DNA from: a virus
Length of the DNA: 25,605 nucleotides
Virus record (IMG/VR): IMGVR_UViG_3300044535_000421
Span: 1 to 25,605 of that record
Direction: 5' to 3' (one strand)
Shown: positions 1 through 8,268 of the stretch, one piece after another
Layout of the letters: each line of letters starts with the position of its first letter
Position numbering within the stretch: position 1 is the first letter of the stretch
Notes under the pieces: model-generated
Databases searched by the model: none
What the model was told of the DNA's origin: nothing
The model's input: only the letters and a program-made list of their open reading frames with translations
Program-made: the position numbers and the translations under genes

Positions 1-965
1 TACTCTTTTTCATCCCTAGGTTTAACTGGGTATTGTTCTGGACCCATTCCAGGCTTAAAACTACCATCAGCATTGTACAAAGGAATATCCGCCATGCGAT
101 TAATCAAAAGATCAAATGCAATAGTTCCAAGGCTTTCACCTGCAGGATATAGGTTAGTTTTAGCTAAACCAGCTGTGTACATAGTTACGTCAATGTCTGT
201 AACACCTCGGTACTGCATAGTAACTGTTCCCGGGTTATAAAGAAACTGAAATCCATATCTTTCTAGCAAAGGGCTTTTTTGTTTTGTATCCGGGTTAGTG
301 TAGCTAGTATCAGAGTCAGAAGGAGTCACCCACATCTGAATCATGCCTTTGTACCCATTTGAGTCTGCCCACAAGTTATTAGCACTCTCCACCTGCTTTG
401 GTGTGTTTACTACTCTTGCTGGACTTCCTAAAATATCATTACCACCTTGTAAGTAAGCATGTCTTACTGAACTGGCATTGTATCTAACAACTTGCTTGTA
501 TAACGAGTTAACGGTTACATCTCCCGGAAGATCTCCTGAAGGAGATGGAGGTGTAGCTTGTCTAGCTGCTGCTCCAGAAATTTCAGCCTGTACTCTTCTT
601 TCGTACTCTCTTATGGCAGAGTCTTTTAGTTTTGCTCTTGCTCGGTAATCAGTCAGCCAAACTGGAATCATAGTTTTATCAAGATTTGATAGGAAAGGCT
701 TGAACTCTACCCTGTAATTTCCTCTACCAGTGCTTTCCCCACCAGGCTTTTTAACCGCCACTAAGTCCGTATAAGGCTTGTTGCTATACCAAGGTTTTTG
801 ATTTGATAAAGACCAAATAACCTCTCTGATTTTTACTCGCTCTTGTCTTGCTTTGTTCAGAGCATCTTGTGCAATCTGCAAAGGACTTTTAGCAGCCTCT
901 GCTCTAGCTTTACGAGCAGCGTCTCGTCTAGCTTCACTATCTAAAACAGTAGTCGGTGTTGCCAC
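1..965 (-). CDS. Probable baseplate/tail protein downstream of the tape measure (partial, runs off the left edge)
   Basis: The minus frame is open from a GTG at 965 to the window edge, giving about 321 residues without the C-terminus. The GTG follows the tape measure stop by 3 bases and has GGAAGG about 9 bases upstream. The N-terminal 60 residues are charged and helical (many Ala, Arg and Lys). A central part is rich in Pro, Ser and Gly. Near residues 250-262 there is a segment reading GFQFLYNPGTVTM. It recalls the short 'F-x-F-x-Pro' signature of baseplate/LysM-type proteins that follow tape measure genes in contractile tails. Placement straight after the tape measure supports a baseplate or tail-tip role. 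The family itself was not recognised, so the product name is inference. No stop, frameshift or repeat was seen in the visible part. Confidence 0.7.
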   Translation of the reverse strand, partial: MATPTTVLDSEARRDAARKARAEAAKSPLQIAQDALNKARQERVKIREVIWSLSNQKPWYSNKPYTDLVAVKKPGGESTGRGNYRVEFKPFLSNLDKTMIPVWLTDYRARAKLKDSAIREYERRVQAEISGAAARQATPPSPSGDLPGDVTVNSLYKQVVRYNASSVRHAYLQGGNDILGSPARVVNTPKQVESANNLWADSNGYKGMIQMWVTPSDSDTSYTNPDTKQKSPLLERYGFQFLYNPGTVTMQYRGVTDIDVTMYTAGLAKTNLYPAGESLGTIAFDLLINRMADIPLYNADGSFKPGMGPEQYPVKPRDEKE

Positions 966-968
966 GTG

Positions 969-3149
969 TTAAAGCCTTCCCATGTTAGTCAAATGTGAAT
1001 CATCTTCTAAGTAAGTCTTAACTAGTTTTGCAAATTTACGAGCCTCATCCTCATTTGCTTTAGCAATAGTCAGATTAATTGTTACGTTGTTTCCCCCACC
1101 GTGTGATCCCATGCTAGTTGATGAAGAACCACCCATACTTATGTAGCTAGGAGACCCGCCCATACCAGACCCACCATTATCAAGATCGTCGCCTGTTGCT
1201 AAAGTACCGGTCTGAGTTCCACCAAATCCTGTTTTGGTTATTCCTTCAACAACGCTGTAACCAGCAGACCCCTGTACGCCAGATATACCACTAGTAACTA
1301 AGCTTGATTCACCTACATATTCAGCTAAAGAGCTAGACTTTGAAGAAGCATCGCTTGATTTTCCAACGCTTGCACCGGTGAGTTTAACCGCACCAGAAAG
1401 AAACCCAGAAGGATCTATAGAAGCTTTATTTTTAAATACCTCAAAATGAAGGTGAGGACCTTTAACATGTCCACTACGACCAGATCTAGCAATTACCTGG
1501 CCTGACTTTACCGTGTCTCCGGGGTATACATTTGCGCCTTGAAGATGGGCATACAACGTCTCATAACCATCGCCATGATCAATCCTTACAAACTTGCCAT
1601 AAGAATTTGAACCAGCACCCTCGGCACTTGCAACAACTTTTCCATCTGCGGCTGCATATACCGGGGAACCATCCGGAACTCCATAGTCAGTTCCTCTGTG
1701 GTAACCAGCAGCCCACATTTTTCCTTTTTGTCCATACCTTGCAGTAATGCGGCCATTTGCCGGGGTAGAAAACTTCATATTTGGTGAGCCTGTACTAGAC
1801 CCAGTACCAACTGAGGTAGAAGGTCCACCAATATTAGCATTTCCAGCCATACCAAAGATTGTTTGTAGCCAAGGAACTGCACCAATTAGTTTATCTAGCC
1901 CAACCATTTCTGCTCCGGGTACCCATGCATTAGTAACGTCTTTAGCAAAACCCGAAACTGCTTCAGTTTGTTGAAGTTTTGCAGCAAATGCCGGGTTAGC
2001 ACCTATAATTTGTAGGAGAGCGTTTAAATGACCAAAGTTTTCAGTTAAGTCACCAAACTCTTCGTTAAGAGGCTTAATTACATTAACTGCATCTTTAAGA
2101 GCTTCTATATAAGGAGCCTCTGCCTTATTTTGCTGCGCTGTGTTGGATGTTATTAGGTCCATTTGAGCTTGGTAGGGGTTTTCATTACCAATATTTTTTT
2201 CAAGACCAATAATCTTATTCATATCCGAATCGCTTGATAGGTCCATGTTTAGACCCTTTGCACGGTTTATAGCATACTGAGCAAACATAGCTTGCTGTTC
2301 TGCACTCATTCCTGAGTTACGAATATTAGAGCCTAGAGCACCTCTGCGAAGTTCCCTCATAGTATCTTCAACTGACATAGACTCTTGGCCTGCAGTAAAG
2401 CGGTTGTAAAGCTCTTTAAATATCTGACCTGAAGTTTTTTCTTTACCAGTAGAAACATCAGCAGTAAAAATTCCATACTGACTTAACATTCGTGCCGCCC
2501 CAGAGCCACTTGTTAAGCCTTCAAGTGCAACGGCCGCTTGTTCGTTGCTCATGTTCATGTACCTAGCAGCATTTTTAACACCAGTTAGTGTTTGCGTCAT
2601 AAGCTCTCCATACGGAGACATACCCGCTGCAGTTAGATACTCTAAGGTACGAGCATCAGATCCTTGGCTTGTTATACCGCCTTGCATTGTGCCAAAAACA
2701 CGTTTTTGCATCTGGGCTCGGTTAAACCCACCACTTGATACACCGGCGTTGTAGTATGTTTGAGCTCTATCAAGAACGTCCGTAACACCAGGCATACCCA
2801 TGCTGTTTGCAGAAACAAGGCCAAGCCCTAGCTTGGCACCAGCAGCCACTGTTTGAGCTGCAGCTGTAGCAGCATAGCCAGCCATGCCAACACCCGGACC
2901 CAAAAGGAATCCACCAAATTTTGTTACCATTGCTGCAGGACTATTTGCAGTCTCAGTCAAAGTGTTACTAATTTGGCCTAGGGCATTCCCCATAACGTTG
3001 TTAGACCCGCCACCGAGGCCACCGCCTCCGGATCCTCCTCCACGAGGAGTTCGCCAGCTTTTAAAGTCGTTACCAATAGACTGGGTAAGGCTCTTAATTT
3101 TTCTAAGTTCGGACTCAAGACCTTGGAGGTCGCTGCTAATATCAGCCAT
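969..3149 (-). CDS. Tail tape measure protein with M23 peptidase domain
   Basis: 726 residues. The N-terminus is helical, followed by a Gly-rich linker (residues 37-49). Residues 75-113 form a hydrophobic Ala/Gly-rich segment typical of tape measure proteins. A helical middle extends to about 440. Residues 459-585 are a complete M23 (LytM/lysostaphin-type) metallopeptidase domain with HRGTD (H484, D488), YAHL (H535) and PHLHFE (H566, H568), the full set of zinc ligands and catalytic His. A Gly/Ser-rich linker follows, then a charged C-terminal helix. Known role of the family: it sets tail length, and the M23 domain would cut peptidoglycan cross-links during DNA entry. The gene starts inside the preceding 51-residue gene with the 8-base overlap ATGGCTGA. 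The location after sheath, tube and chaperone-like genes is the classic tape measure position. At 726 residues the length is short for the class. Confidence 0.88.
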   Translation of the reverse strand: MADISSDLQGLESELRKIKSLTQSIGNDFKSWRTPRGGGSGGGGLGGGSNNVMGNALGQISNTLTETANSPAAMVTKFGGFLLGPGVGMAGYAATAAAQTVAAGAKLGLGLVSANSMGMPGVTDVLDRAQTYYNAGVSSGGFNRAQMQKRVFGTMQGGITSQGSDARTLEYLTAAGMSPYGELMTQTLTGVKNAARYMNMSNEQAAVALEGLTSGSGAARMLSQYGIFTADVSTGKEKTSGQIFKELYNRFTAGQESMSVEDTMRELRRGALGSNIRNSGMSAEQQAMFAQYAINRAKGLNMDLSSDSDMNKIIGLEKNIGNENPYQAQMDLITSNTAQQNKAEAPYIEALKDAVNVIKPLNEEFGDLTENFGHLNALLQIIGANPAFAAKLQQTEAVSGFAKDVTNAWVPGAEMVGLDKLIGAVPWLQTIFGMAGNANIGGPSTSVGTGSSTGSPNMKFSTPANGRITARYGQKGKMWAAGYHRGTDYGVPDGSPVYAAADGKVVASAEGAGSNSYGKFVRIDHGDGYETLYAHLQGANVYPGDTVKSGQVIARSGRSGHVKGPHLHFEVFKNKASIDPSGFLSGAVKLTGASVGKSSDASSKSSSLAEYVGESSLVTSGISGVQGSAGYSVVEGITKTGFGGTQTGTLATGDDLDNGGSGMGGSPSYISMGGSSSTSMGSHGGGNNVTINLTIAKANEDEARKFAKLVKTYLEDDSHLTNMGRL

Positions 3150-3297
3150 CTTTGAGCACCACCTTACCTAGTTCTCGGGCTATTTCTAGCCAGTTTCTTC
3201 GTTCTCGTCTACTCAAGTTTTGTATCTGGTCTAAGGACCATCCAGCAAAACTTACTGCTAATGCTGCCCATTCTGACATTAAGTCAGAATAGGCCAT
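3142..3297 (-). CDS. Small 51-residue protein between the chaperone-like gene and the tape measure
   Basis: Short gene found by reading the gap: ATG at 3297, TGA at 3142-3144, overlapping the tape measure start by 8 bases. The protein starts MAYSDLMSEWAALAV and contains the basic segment SRRERRNWLEIARE. It is predicted to be helical and has no Cys. Its ATG lies only 4 bases after the TAG of the 269-residue gene and has no good Shine-Dalgarno, so translation probably depends on re-initiation after the upstream gene. A small second reading frame between tube and tape measure is where phages carry the second half of the tail assembly chaperone or a T4 gp51-like baseplate assembly factor. That parallel is by position only; sequence identity with either was not recognised. 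Confidence 0.75.
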   Translation of the reverse strand: MAYSDLMSEWAALAVSFAGWSLDQIQNLSRRERRNWLEIARELGKVVLKDG

Positions 3298-3301
3298 TTT
3301 T

Positions 3302-4111
3302 CTAGAATCGAAACAATGCCCCCAAACTAATTGGGGCCACTACCTCTCCATCACAGTCCGGGCATTGAACAACTATGTCGTCAAACACCGGACCAGGCGA
3401 TCTCTTAGAGATCTCTTCTGCTAATGCTTTGCGATCTACTATTCCAATGTTTTGTATTTGAAACTTACCAAGAGATGGAGAACCATCAATACTTAGCACT
3501 GTCTTCTCTAAAAGAACAGTCGTAAGTTCAGCTAAAGTACGGTCAGAATTAGACCTAAGCTCTTTTTGGATACTTCCATTGGGCAGCATAACCCCGTATT
3601 CTCGCCTACCTTGGTAAGTAAACCCACGGTCATTAATAGGATCATTAAGAGTTAAAATTTTAATGTCCTCATCAATGTCTATTTCAATAGATTTAAAATC
3701 CGAACAACCTTTACAGTATCCGCCAATAGTCGCAGTATTTCCAAAGGTTGCCTTATAAATCCCTAGCATCAAGGTGTCCCTATCACCGGCTAACAGGTCA
3801 TCTAAAAGCTGTTCAGTAGCTGGTAGGTTACCAACTGAAACTACGCCACTAGAAAGAATTATAGAAAACATTTTTCCAACACTATTAGCCTTAGTAAAAA
3901 GTTCCTCATCTTTACCTGTTAGCTCCCTAACTTCAGCTACCTTAATGACCTCCCCAGCGGCGTTAACATAGCCGCCAGGGAGTGTCACTGAGGTATCAGC
4001 AGGAGATTGTAGCTTGGCCTTTTCGACCGGAGCTTGCTCGTTTTGTATTTTGTTTAGTACGTTGTTAGCTAGCTGAGGGTTGTCAGAAGCTTTAATCGAA
4101 TTATTTACCAT
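3302..4111 (-). CDS. T4 gp26-like baseplate/tail assembly protein with two CxxC pairs
   Basis: 269 residues. ATG at 4111 is preceded by AAGGA. The N-terminal 60 residues are polar and probably disordered. The core has alternating helix and strand and carries two CxxC pairs, C133/C136 (GYCKGC) and C250/C253 (VQCPDCDG), which could bind one zinc ion. The chain ends in the aromatic/basic stretch LGALFRF. This arrangement resembles the T4 gp26-type baseplate family, whose members have a late CxxC and an aromatic-Arg C-terminus. The slot between tail tube and tape measure is also that of tail assembly chaperones in other phages, so either role is possible. No canonical -1 slippery heptamer was seen at the 3' end; the next gene lies in the +1 frame after 4 bases. 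Confidence 0.72.
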   Translation of the reverse strand: MVNNSIKASDNPQLANNVLNKIQNEQAPVEKAKLQSPADTSVTLPGGYVNAAGEVIKVAEVRELTGKDEELFTKANSVGKMFSIILSSGVVSVGNLPATEQLLDDLLAGDRDTLMLGIYKATFGNTATIGGYCKGCSDFKSIEIDIDEDIKILTLNDPINDRGFTYQGRREYGVMLPNGSIQKELRSNSDRTLAELTTVLLEKTVLSIDGSPSLGKFQIQNIGIVDRKALAEEISKRSPGPVFDDIVVQCPDCDGEVVAPISLGALFRF

Positions 4112-4127
4112 TTTTTTATTCCTTTAA

Positions 4128-4802
4128 TTAGGGTAGAATACCGGTTCCAGCGGTAGAACCAGCGCTTACTGGTACAGCGTTTGAGGTCCCAAATGTTGGC
4201 GCACTAGTAGAAAGGTTTGAAGCCCAGTTAAGGTCAAATCCCTCGTGCACTAGTGTTACCTGCTCAACAAAGATAGCGTTGTCACCAGCGTTTAGGTCTG
4301 AGTAAGCAACACTAGTTGGCCAAGCGTTGTACACGTTAAAACGAAGAGCTACGTGGTCATCTGACGCAACGCTCCCCGGGGTACCTGCACCAGAACCTGC
4401 AATAGGGTGTGATAGAACAGCGACTTCTAGGTCACAACGGAAGTTGTTCTTAGAAATGTCTATTGCAGCACTTCCACCTTCTACAGTTGCAAACAGCTGT
4501 CGCATCCACTTCCAGTGCTGGTCCGTACCTAGAATTACACCACGCTGTAGAGAAATTGGTGCAAATGTAGTCTGACCTGGGATCTGGTGAACAGTGGTGT
4601 TGTAGCCACCCTCACGGTAAGGGATACTGTCAGTGGTTACTGACATACCCGATACTGAGGTGAAGCCTAGTGTAGCTCCACCACCAGTTGGAAGCCACTG
4701 ACCACCATTAGTCAAGCTCAAAGGCTTAAATGTAACCAGGAACCTAAAGTTTCTGATTGGGTCTGTTGCTAGATTAGATCGGTTATTGATAATTGTAGCC
4801 AT
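4128..4802 (-). CDS. Tail tube protein (T4 gp19 family)
   Basis: 224 residues. The N-terminus MATIINNRSNLATDPIRNF leads into a beta-strand with FRFLVTF, then 'GFTSVSGMSVTTDSIPYREGG', 'HQIPGQTTFAPISLQRGV' and a helix with HWKWMRQLF. These are the hallmarks of the gp19/VgrG-like tube fold: a conserved SG-hinge, an R-E-GG loop and the 'I-x-L-x-RG' strand. Known role: stacked hexameric rings form the inner tube through which DNA passes, surrounded by the contractile sheath. The start has AAGGAG 9 bases upstream. It follows the sheath gene after 17 bases, the usual order in myoviruses. The extra C-terminal Gly/Ser/Thr-rich tail (last ~25 residues) is slightly longer than needed for the fold and may be surface exposed. 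Confidence 0.9.
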   Translation of the reverse strand: MATIINNRSNLATDPIRNFRFLVTFKPLSLTNGGQWLPTGGGATLGFTSVSGMSVTTDSIPYREGGYNTTVHQIPGQTTFAPISLQRGVILGTDQHWKWMRQLFATVEGGSAAIDISKNNFRCDLEVAVLSHPIAGSGAGTPGSVASDDHVALRFNVYNAWPTSVAYSDLNAGDNAIFVEQVTLVHEGFDLNWASNLSTSAPTFGTSNAVPVSAGSTAGTGILP

Positions 4803-4819
4803 TACTTAATCTCCTTTAT

Positions 4820-6343
4820 TTAGGCTGCAGTCTTTTGGCTTAGGTTAATAACCACAAACTCAGCTGGGTACTCAAGAGCAACACCAACCTCAATGTGAAC
4901 TTCACCTAAAGCAATAGAATTGTTAGTGTTGTTCTCTGCATCAATCTTTACAAAGTAAGCATCAGCTGCAGTAGCACCACGGAGGCCGCCCTGGTTGCGG
5001 TAGTCATTCAAGAACACACTCATAGAAGTACGTAGACGTGCCCATAGACGCTCATCGTTGTTCTCAAACAAAGCAGTCTCAGCAATATCACGAAGTGACT
5101 TGTTGATGTAGTTAAGGCTACGACGCATGTTTACATACTTGTTTGCAGTACCATCTTGAAGAAGAGTGCGTGCACCCATTGCAACAATGCCTGCACCTGG
5201 AACATTGCGGATAGCGTTTACAGCCGCACCCACAAAGTCATCTCCATCACTGGTGTATGTACCTGAGTTTAGGTTGTCTAGCTCAGTGGTAGTAAATGCC
5301 TTTTCAAGTGCCAAAGCACCACGAACATTTGCACGAAGACCTGCCGGAGCTTTAAATGGGCCAACTTGCTTGTCAGTAGAAATGTACAAGCCAGCTACAC
5401 CACCTGCAGGGCCAATCTTTCGTAGCGAAGAAGAGCTACGGCCAATTGGGTCTTGGATGTAAATGTATGGGTAGTACACCGCTGCGTGGCTAACTAGAGG
5501 GCTAACCGACGAAGCATACTCGATAGCAGCGTTAACTGTTAGACCAGGAGCAGTGTCCAAAACTGCAAATGAGTTGTTTAGTGAAGCCCACTCAACTAGA
5601 GCATTCTGGATCTCATCTGCGTCATTCTCACGTTTTGCCCATACTTCAGGAGAGAAAACAACCAAAGGACGATCTAGAATTTCAAAATCAGCCAAAGCAT
5701 CAGTGTAATCTTCAGTTTCAACAGTAGTACCGTCTAGGTCTGATCCAGCCAATGGCAAAATAGCAGTTGATGGAGTACCGCTGCTAGTTACTGTAATAGT
5801 AATGTAGCTTGATGATTGGTTGACTACTGACTCAGCAAAGTCAGGGCTAAGAACGTCGAAGCTCAAATTACGGTATTGTTCCAAAACAATATCATTAGTA
5901 AGAGTTGCGCTGTTGTTTGATGAACCTTCCTTGTAAACAGTAAGGTTCCAGTTGTTAGCACTTGACGTTGCAGTAAACTGAACACGAAGAGTAGTGCCTT
6001 CACTGCCTTTGTTCTTAGCAGTAACAGTTCCAATGTTTCCAGTAGTTGACTTAGGAACTGTAACTGTTGCTACGTCAGCGTCTGCAGCAATGATTCGTCG
6101 GACGTAAAGCTCCGAACCACCATTCTGAAAGAACTGTCCAACACCAAAAGTAGCTGGGTATAGTACGTTATAACCACCGTAAGCCTTGACAAAGTCATAC
6201 CAAGAGGTAATTAGGGTTACAGTATCTGGGCCCTGAGCAAACTCAGCAACAATAGCACCAGCAGCGTTTGCGGTACCTGTTGCAGCAATTGGCGCAGGAA
6301 GTAGGCGTTCATTAATGTAAACACCAGGACGATTGTACGTCAT
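4820..6343 (-). CDS. Tail sheath protein
   Basis: 507 residues. The start MTYNRPGVYINE is typical of sheath proteins ('xPGVYxxE'). The N-terminal domain is followed by a variable surface domain rich in Thr/Ser (about 95-240). The conserved C-terminal domain contains 'GAGIVAMGARTLL', 'YVNMRRSLNYINKSLRD' and the closing strand segment 'VHIEVGVALEYPAEFVVI'. Known role: the sheath wraps the tube and contracts to drive it into the host. The start has AAGGAG 6 bases upstream, the strongest ribosome site in this module, in keeping with a very abundant protein. The tail tube gene follows at once. This gene makes the contractile-tail assignment secure. Confidence 0.95.
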   Translation of the reverse strand: MTYNRPGVYINERLLPAPIAATGTANAAGAIVAEFAQGPDTVTLITSWYDFVKAYGGYNVLYPATFGVGQFFQNGGSELYVRRIIAADADVATVTVPKSTTGNIGTVTAKNKGSEGTTLRVQFTATSSANNWNLTVYKEGSSNNSATLTNDIVLEQYRNLSFDVLSPDFAESVVNQSSSYITITVTSSGTPSTAILPLAGSDLDGTTVETEDYTDALADFEILDRPLVVFSPEVWAKRENDADEIQNALVEWASLNNSFAVLDTAPGLTVNAAIEYASSVSPLVSHAAVYYPYIYIQDPIGRSSSSLRKIGPAGGVAGLYISTDKQVGPFKAPAGLRANVRGALALEKAFTTTELDNLNSGTYTSDGDDFVGAAVNAIRNVPGAGIVAMGARTLLQDGTANKYVNMRRSLNYINKSLRDIAETALFENNDERLWARLRTSMSVFLNDYRNQGGLRGATAADAYFVKIDAENNTNNSIALGEVHIEVGVALEYPAEFVVINLSQKTAA

Positions 6344-6387
6344 ATTTTCTCCTTAGATAGTTAGGTATTTCTTTAGGTACCGAATTG

Positions 6388-7059
6388 TTAGTCAATAATG
6401 ATAGGGTCGGCGCTTACAAACTGCGGGTCACGTAAAGTGCCACCAGCATTTTCTGGGCTTAGTTCGTCTATTTGTGCGGATGTTACTTGCTGCAAAACCT
6501 TAATAACGTCAACTGGCAGTTCGCTAGAAACACGTACGGTTATTGCAATCATGAACAGACGCTTTGACTGTTCAGGAATATCTCTTTTCGAGACATTTAA
6601 GACGTCTAGACGACGAACAGTTGTGGTGGGATCTCCATCCTCATCCAATACATCTGTTACAACTTCTAGCACGCCAAATCTAATTGGCAGCACATTGCCA
6701 AGCAACTGAGCCAAAATCTGTCGGTCATGCCTAGGGTGACGTGAGTACGCCGTGATTTGGTAATCAATATTTACAGGAATAGGAAGATTAACTACAAATG
6801 ATTCACTAGGACCTATATCATCTGGAGCCATATACCAGGGGCTAGCAATCCCACGCATTTCTCTTGCATCATCTTTTTCCACATCAATCATGTCGATAGT
6901 GATGAAAGGAAAAGCCTGCTTAGCCAGTTCCTGGTCAGGCTGACCAAAACGAACACCGACTTGGCGAGTAACCTCGCTGGCGTCAGCCTGCTGGTCTGTT
7001 ACTGTAATTCCCTGTAGTTTAAGTCGCAGAGCTTTGTCTTCTGCTAAAAGGAAGGTCAT
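6388..7059 (-). CDS. Probable tail terminator / neck protein
   Basis: 223 residues, starting MTFLLAEDKALRLKL and sharing an ATGA overlap with the upstream 122-residue gene. The sequence alternates strands and helices, with a conserved-looking block around residues 95-110 (VNIDYQITAYSRHPRHDRQ) and 'RLFMIAITVRVSSELP' near 170. The C-terminal part is acidic. The 'DYQIT-x-YSRHPRHDRQIL' pattern recalls phage tail terminator and tail-completion proteins, which take part in ring formation at the head-proximal tail end. The position directly before the sheath gene fits that role. The family was not recognised with certainty, so the name rests on order plus general pattern. Confidence 0.6.
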   Translation of the reverse strand: MTFLLAEDKALRLKLQGITVTDQQADASEVTRQVGVRFGQPDQELAKQAFPFITIDMIDVEKDDAREMRGIASPWYMAPDDIGPSESFVVNLPIPVNIDYQITAYSRHPRHDRQILAQLLGNVLPIRFGVLEVVTDVLDEDGDPTTTVRRLDVLNVSKRDIPEQSKRLFMIAITVRVSSELPVDVIKVLQQVTSAQIDELSPENAGGTLRDPQFVSADPIIID

Positions 7060-7424
7060 ATCTTACCGCCCTTCAAATTTCCCTTTTCAAGATTACGTTT
7101 AATACTTGATTTAAATACGGCAATAGCATCAGGGTGGTGGTTATTGTATTTCCGAATGACCGCAGTAGGACGCTTACCAGGGTTTCCATACTCATGAACA
7201 TACGCCCTGTCTGCGTGCTCATCAGCAAATTTAACTTTAAAACCATCGTTGTGGTCAACATGTAGACTAGACACTACATCAGAATCCCAGCCATTTTTAA
7301 CAGCACTAGCCCGCAAAGCGTGGGTAGTGTAATTGGCGGTTTCTACAATCGCTTTATCGATTGCGGACAGAAGGTGCTTCACTGCTTTTCTTACCAATCG
7401 ACTCAGGTTTTGCGAATTTGCCAT
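7056..7424 (-). CDS. Probable head-tail completion protein
   Basis: 122 residues from the ATG at 7424, chosen because GGGG lies 7 bases upstream; an in-frame GTG at 7439 has weaker support. The gene begins inside the upstream 73-residue gene and overlaps it by 71 bases. The N-terminal half is a pair of helices (LSRLVRKAVKHLLSAIDKAI), followed by 'SLHVDHNDGFKVKFADEHADRAYVHEYGNPGKRPTAVIR' in strands. The pattern 'A-x-x-HEYG' with 'RP' a few residues later is common in HK97 gp10-type and related neck proteins. The net charge is strongly positive at the C-terminus. The role is inferred from this pattern and from its place upstream of the tail terminator candidate and sheath. Confidence 0.6.
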   Translation of the reverse strand: MANSQNLSRLVRKAVKHLLSAIDKAIVETANYTTHALRASAVKNGWDSDVVSSLHVDHNDGFKVKFADEHADRAYVHEYGNPGKRPTAVIRKYNNHHPDAIAVFKSSIKRNLEKGNLKGGKI

Positions 7425-7575
7425 TGATATACCCCGCACCTAACAAACTGATCATAATGTCCTGTTTGTTATTAGGCCGGTATGCCATAGCCCCACGTGT
7501 AAACTCTTCACGTTCTTCTAGCAAGAGATAGTCGTTGACTCTCTCCCACCAGGGCTTCCATTCGTTATTTGGCAT
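7354..7575 (-). CDS. Small protein of unknown function, first gene after the terminator
   Basis: 73 residues. ATG at 7575 with GGGGA about 10 bases upstream. The N-terminal half is acidic and aromatic (NEWKPWWERVNDYLLLEEREEF) and the C-terminal half is basic and polar. The 3' end overlaps the next gene by 71 bases, a long overlap for this genome. It is the first gene after the intergenic terminator at 7651-7680 and so opens the tail transcription unit. No motif was recognised. The overlap lowers confidence slightly, but the ribosome site and the absence of another frame in 7425-7575 favour a real gene. Confidence 0.6.
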   Translation of the reverse strand: MPNNEWKPWWERVNDYLLLEEREEFTRGAMAYRPNNKQDIMISLLGAGYINGKFAKPESIGKKSSEAPSVRNR

Positions 7576-7650
7576 TTCGCAAAATCCCCATTCGAGGCGC
7601 AGTTTTTAGCAATCAAAGGCAAGCTCCGCACGGATACTTACCTCTCCAGA
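7576..7650 (-). other. Gene-free gap after the terminator; no confident promoter
   Basis: These 75 bases lie between the terminator and the 73-residue gene. A promoter would be expected here because tail genes must be transcribed past the terminator. The best candidate is a TGCTAAAAA extended -10-like sequence about 40 bases before the start codon, without a matching -35, so no promoter is called. The gap also contains a small CCG-TG-CGG inverted repeat with no clear role. Confidence 0.3.
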
Positions 7651-7680
7651 ATAAAGAAAAACCCTGCAAAATGCAGGGTT
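7651..7680 (-). terminator. Rho-independent terminator ending the lysine-rich block
   Basis: On the minus strand a 9-base-pair perfect stem (AACCCTGCA / TGCAGGGTT, 7680-7672 and 7668-7660) with a 3-base loop is followed directly by a T-rich run (TTTTCTTTAT, 7659-7650). It lies 18 bases after the stop of the 189-residue gene. The plus-strand side lacks a T-run after the hairpin, so it acts on minus-strand transcripts. It is the only convincing intrinsic terminator seen in the window and separates the lysine-rich block from the tail module. Confidence 0.88.
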
Positions 7681-7698
7681 AATCTTAAATGTTTAGGT

Positions 7699-8268
7699 TT
7701 ACTTATATTGAGCTTTGCCAGAACGAACAGCTTTACCAGCGACCTTGTCATAGCTCTTTACTTGCTTAGCTTTATACGCTTTGTCTTTAGCATCCCACTT
7801 AGCAGCCTTCTTTGCAGAAACAATTTTGTCATGGGTTACCTGCTCTCGAGCGCCACCTTCGCCTGGCTTTTCAACTCTACCACGTTCTACATCATACTGT
7901 GCAGTACGCTTACCGTTACTACCAAGCAACTTATCAGTAATTTTTGCTGGCTTTTGAGCACGTACACCGCCAGTGCCTTTAGTCATTCGTCTAACCTTAG
8001 AGCCTTTTACACCAGCATCTTTTGCCTTTGAAGTTGCTTCAGCAAGACCTTCACGAGCCTGTGAGATGCCTTCTTTGTTAGCCCCTTTAGGCGCAACACT
8101 CCCCTCAAGCTCATACTTACCTGCAGGACGAGAACGAACTGACTTCTTAAGATTGCTCTTAACATTTGAAGCTGCCATCTTTACATCCATGGTAGCCCTT
8201 TTCTTAGGACTTAGAGGTTTCTTTTTGGCATCAGCACTAACGCCCGGCATTTTCCATAGATCAGCCAT
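7699..8268 (-). CDS. Lysine-rich basic protein, last gene of the block
   Basis: 189 residues, starting MADLWKMPGVSADAKKKPLSP by a TAATG overlap with the upstream gene. It has no Cys, few hydrophobic residues and very high Lys, Ala, Arg and Gly content. Short Lys/Ala helices (for example TSKAKDAGVKGSKVRRMTKG and VSAKKAAKWDAKDKAYKAKQ) are separated by Gly/Pro linkers, much like the tails of histone H1 or other DNA-condensing proteins. It is the longest member of the lysine-rich block and lies just before the terminator. The family was not recognised. A DNA-binding or virion-internal role is inferred from charge and composition only. Confidence 0.8.
   Translation of the reverse strand: MADLWKMPGVSADAKKKPLSPKKRATMDVKMAASNVKSNLKKSVRSRPAGKYELEGSVAPKGANKEGISQAREGLAEATSKAKDAGVKGSKVRRMTKGTGGVRAQKPAKITDKLLGSNGKRTAQYDVERGRVEKPGEGGAREQVTHDKIVSAKKAAKWDAKDKAYKAKQVKSYDKVAGKAVRSGKAQYK

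Noticed and set aside
7073-7261. Minus-strand frame of 62 codons inside the head-tail completion gene
   Set aside because: Fully nested in another frame of a gene with a good ribosome site; no independent signals.
7576-7650. Promoter before the tail module
   Set aside because: The TGCTAAAAA sequence has only partial -10 similarity and no -35 at a proper distance.
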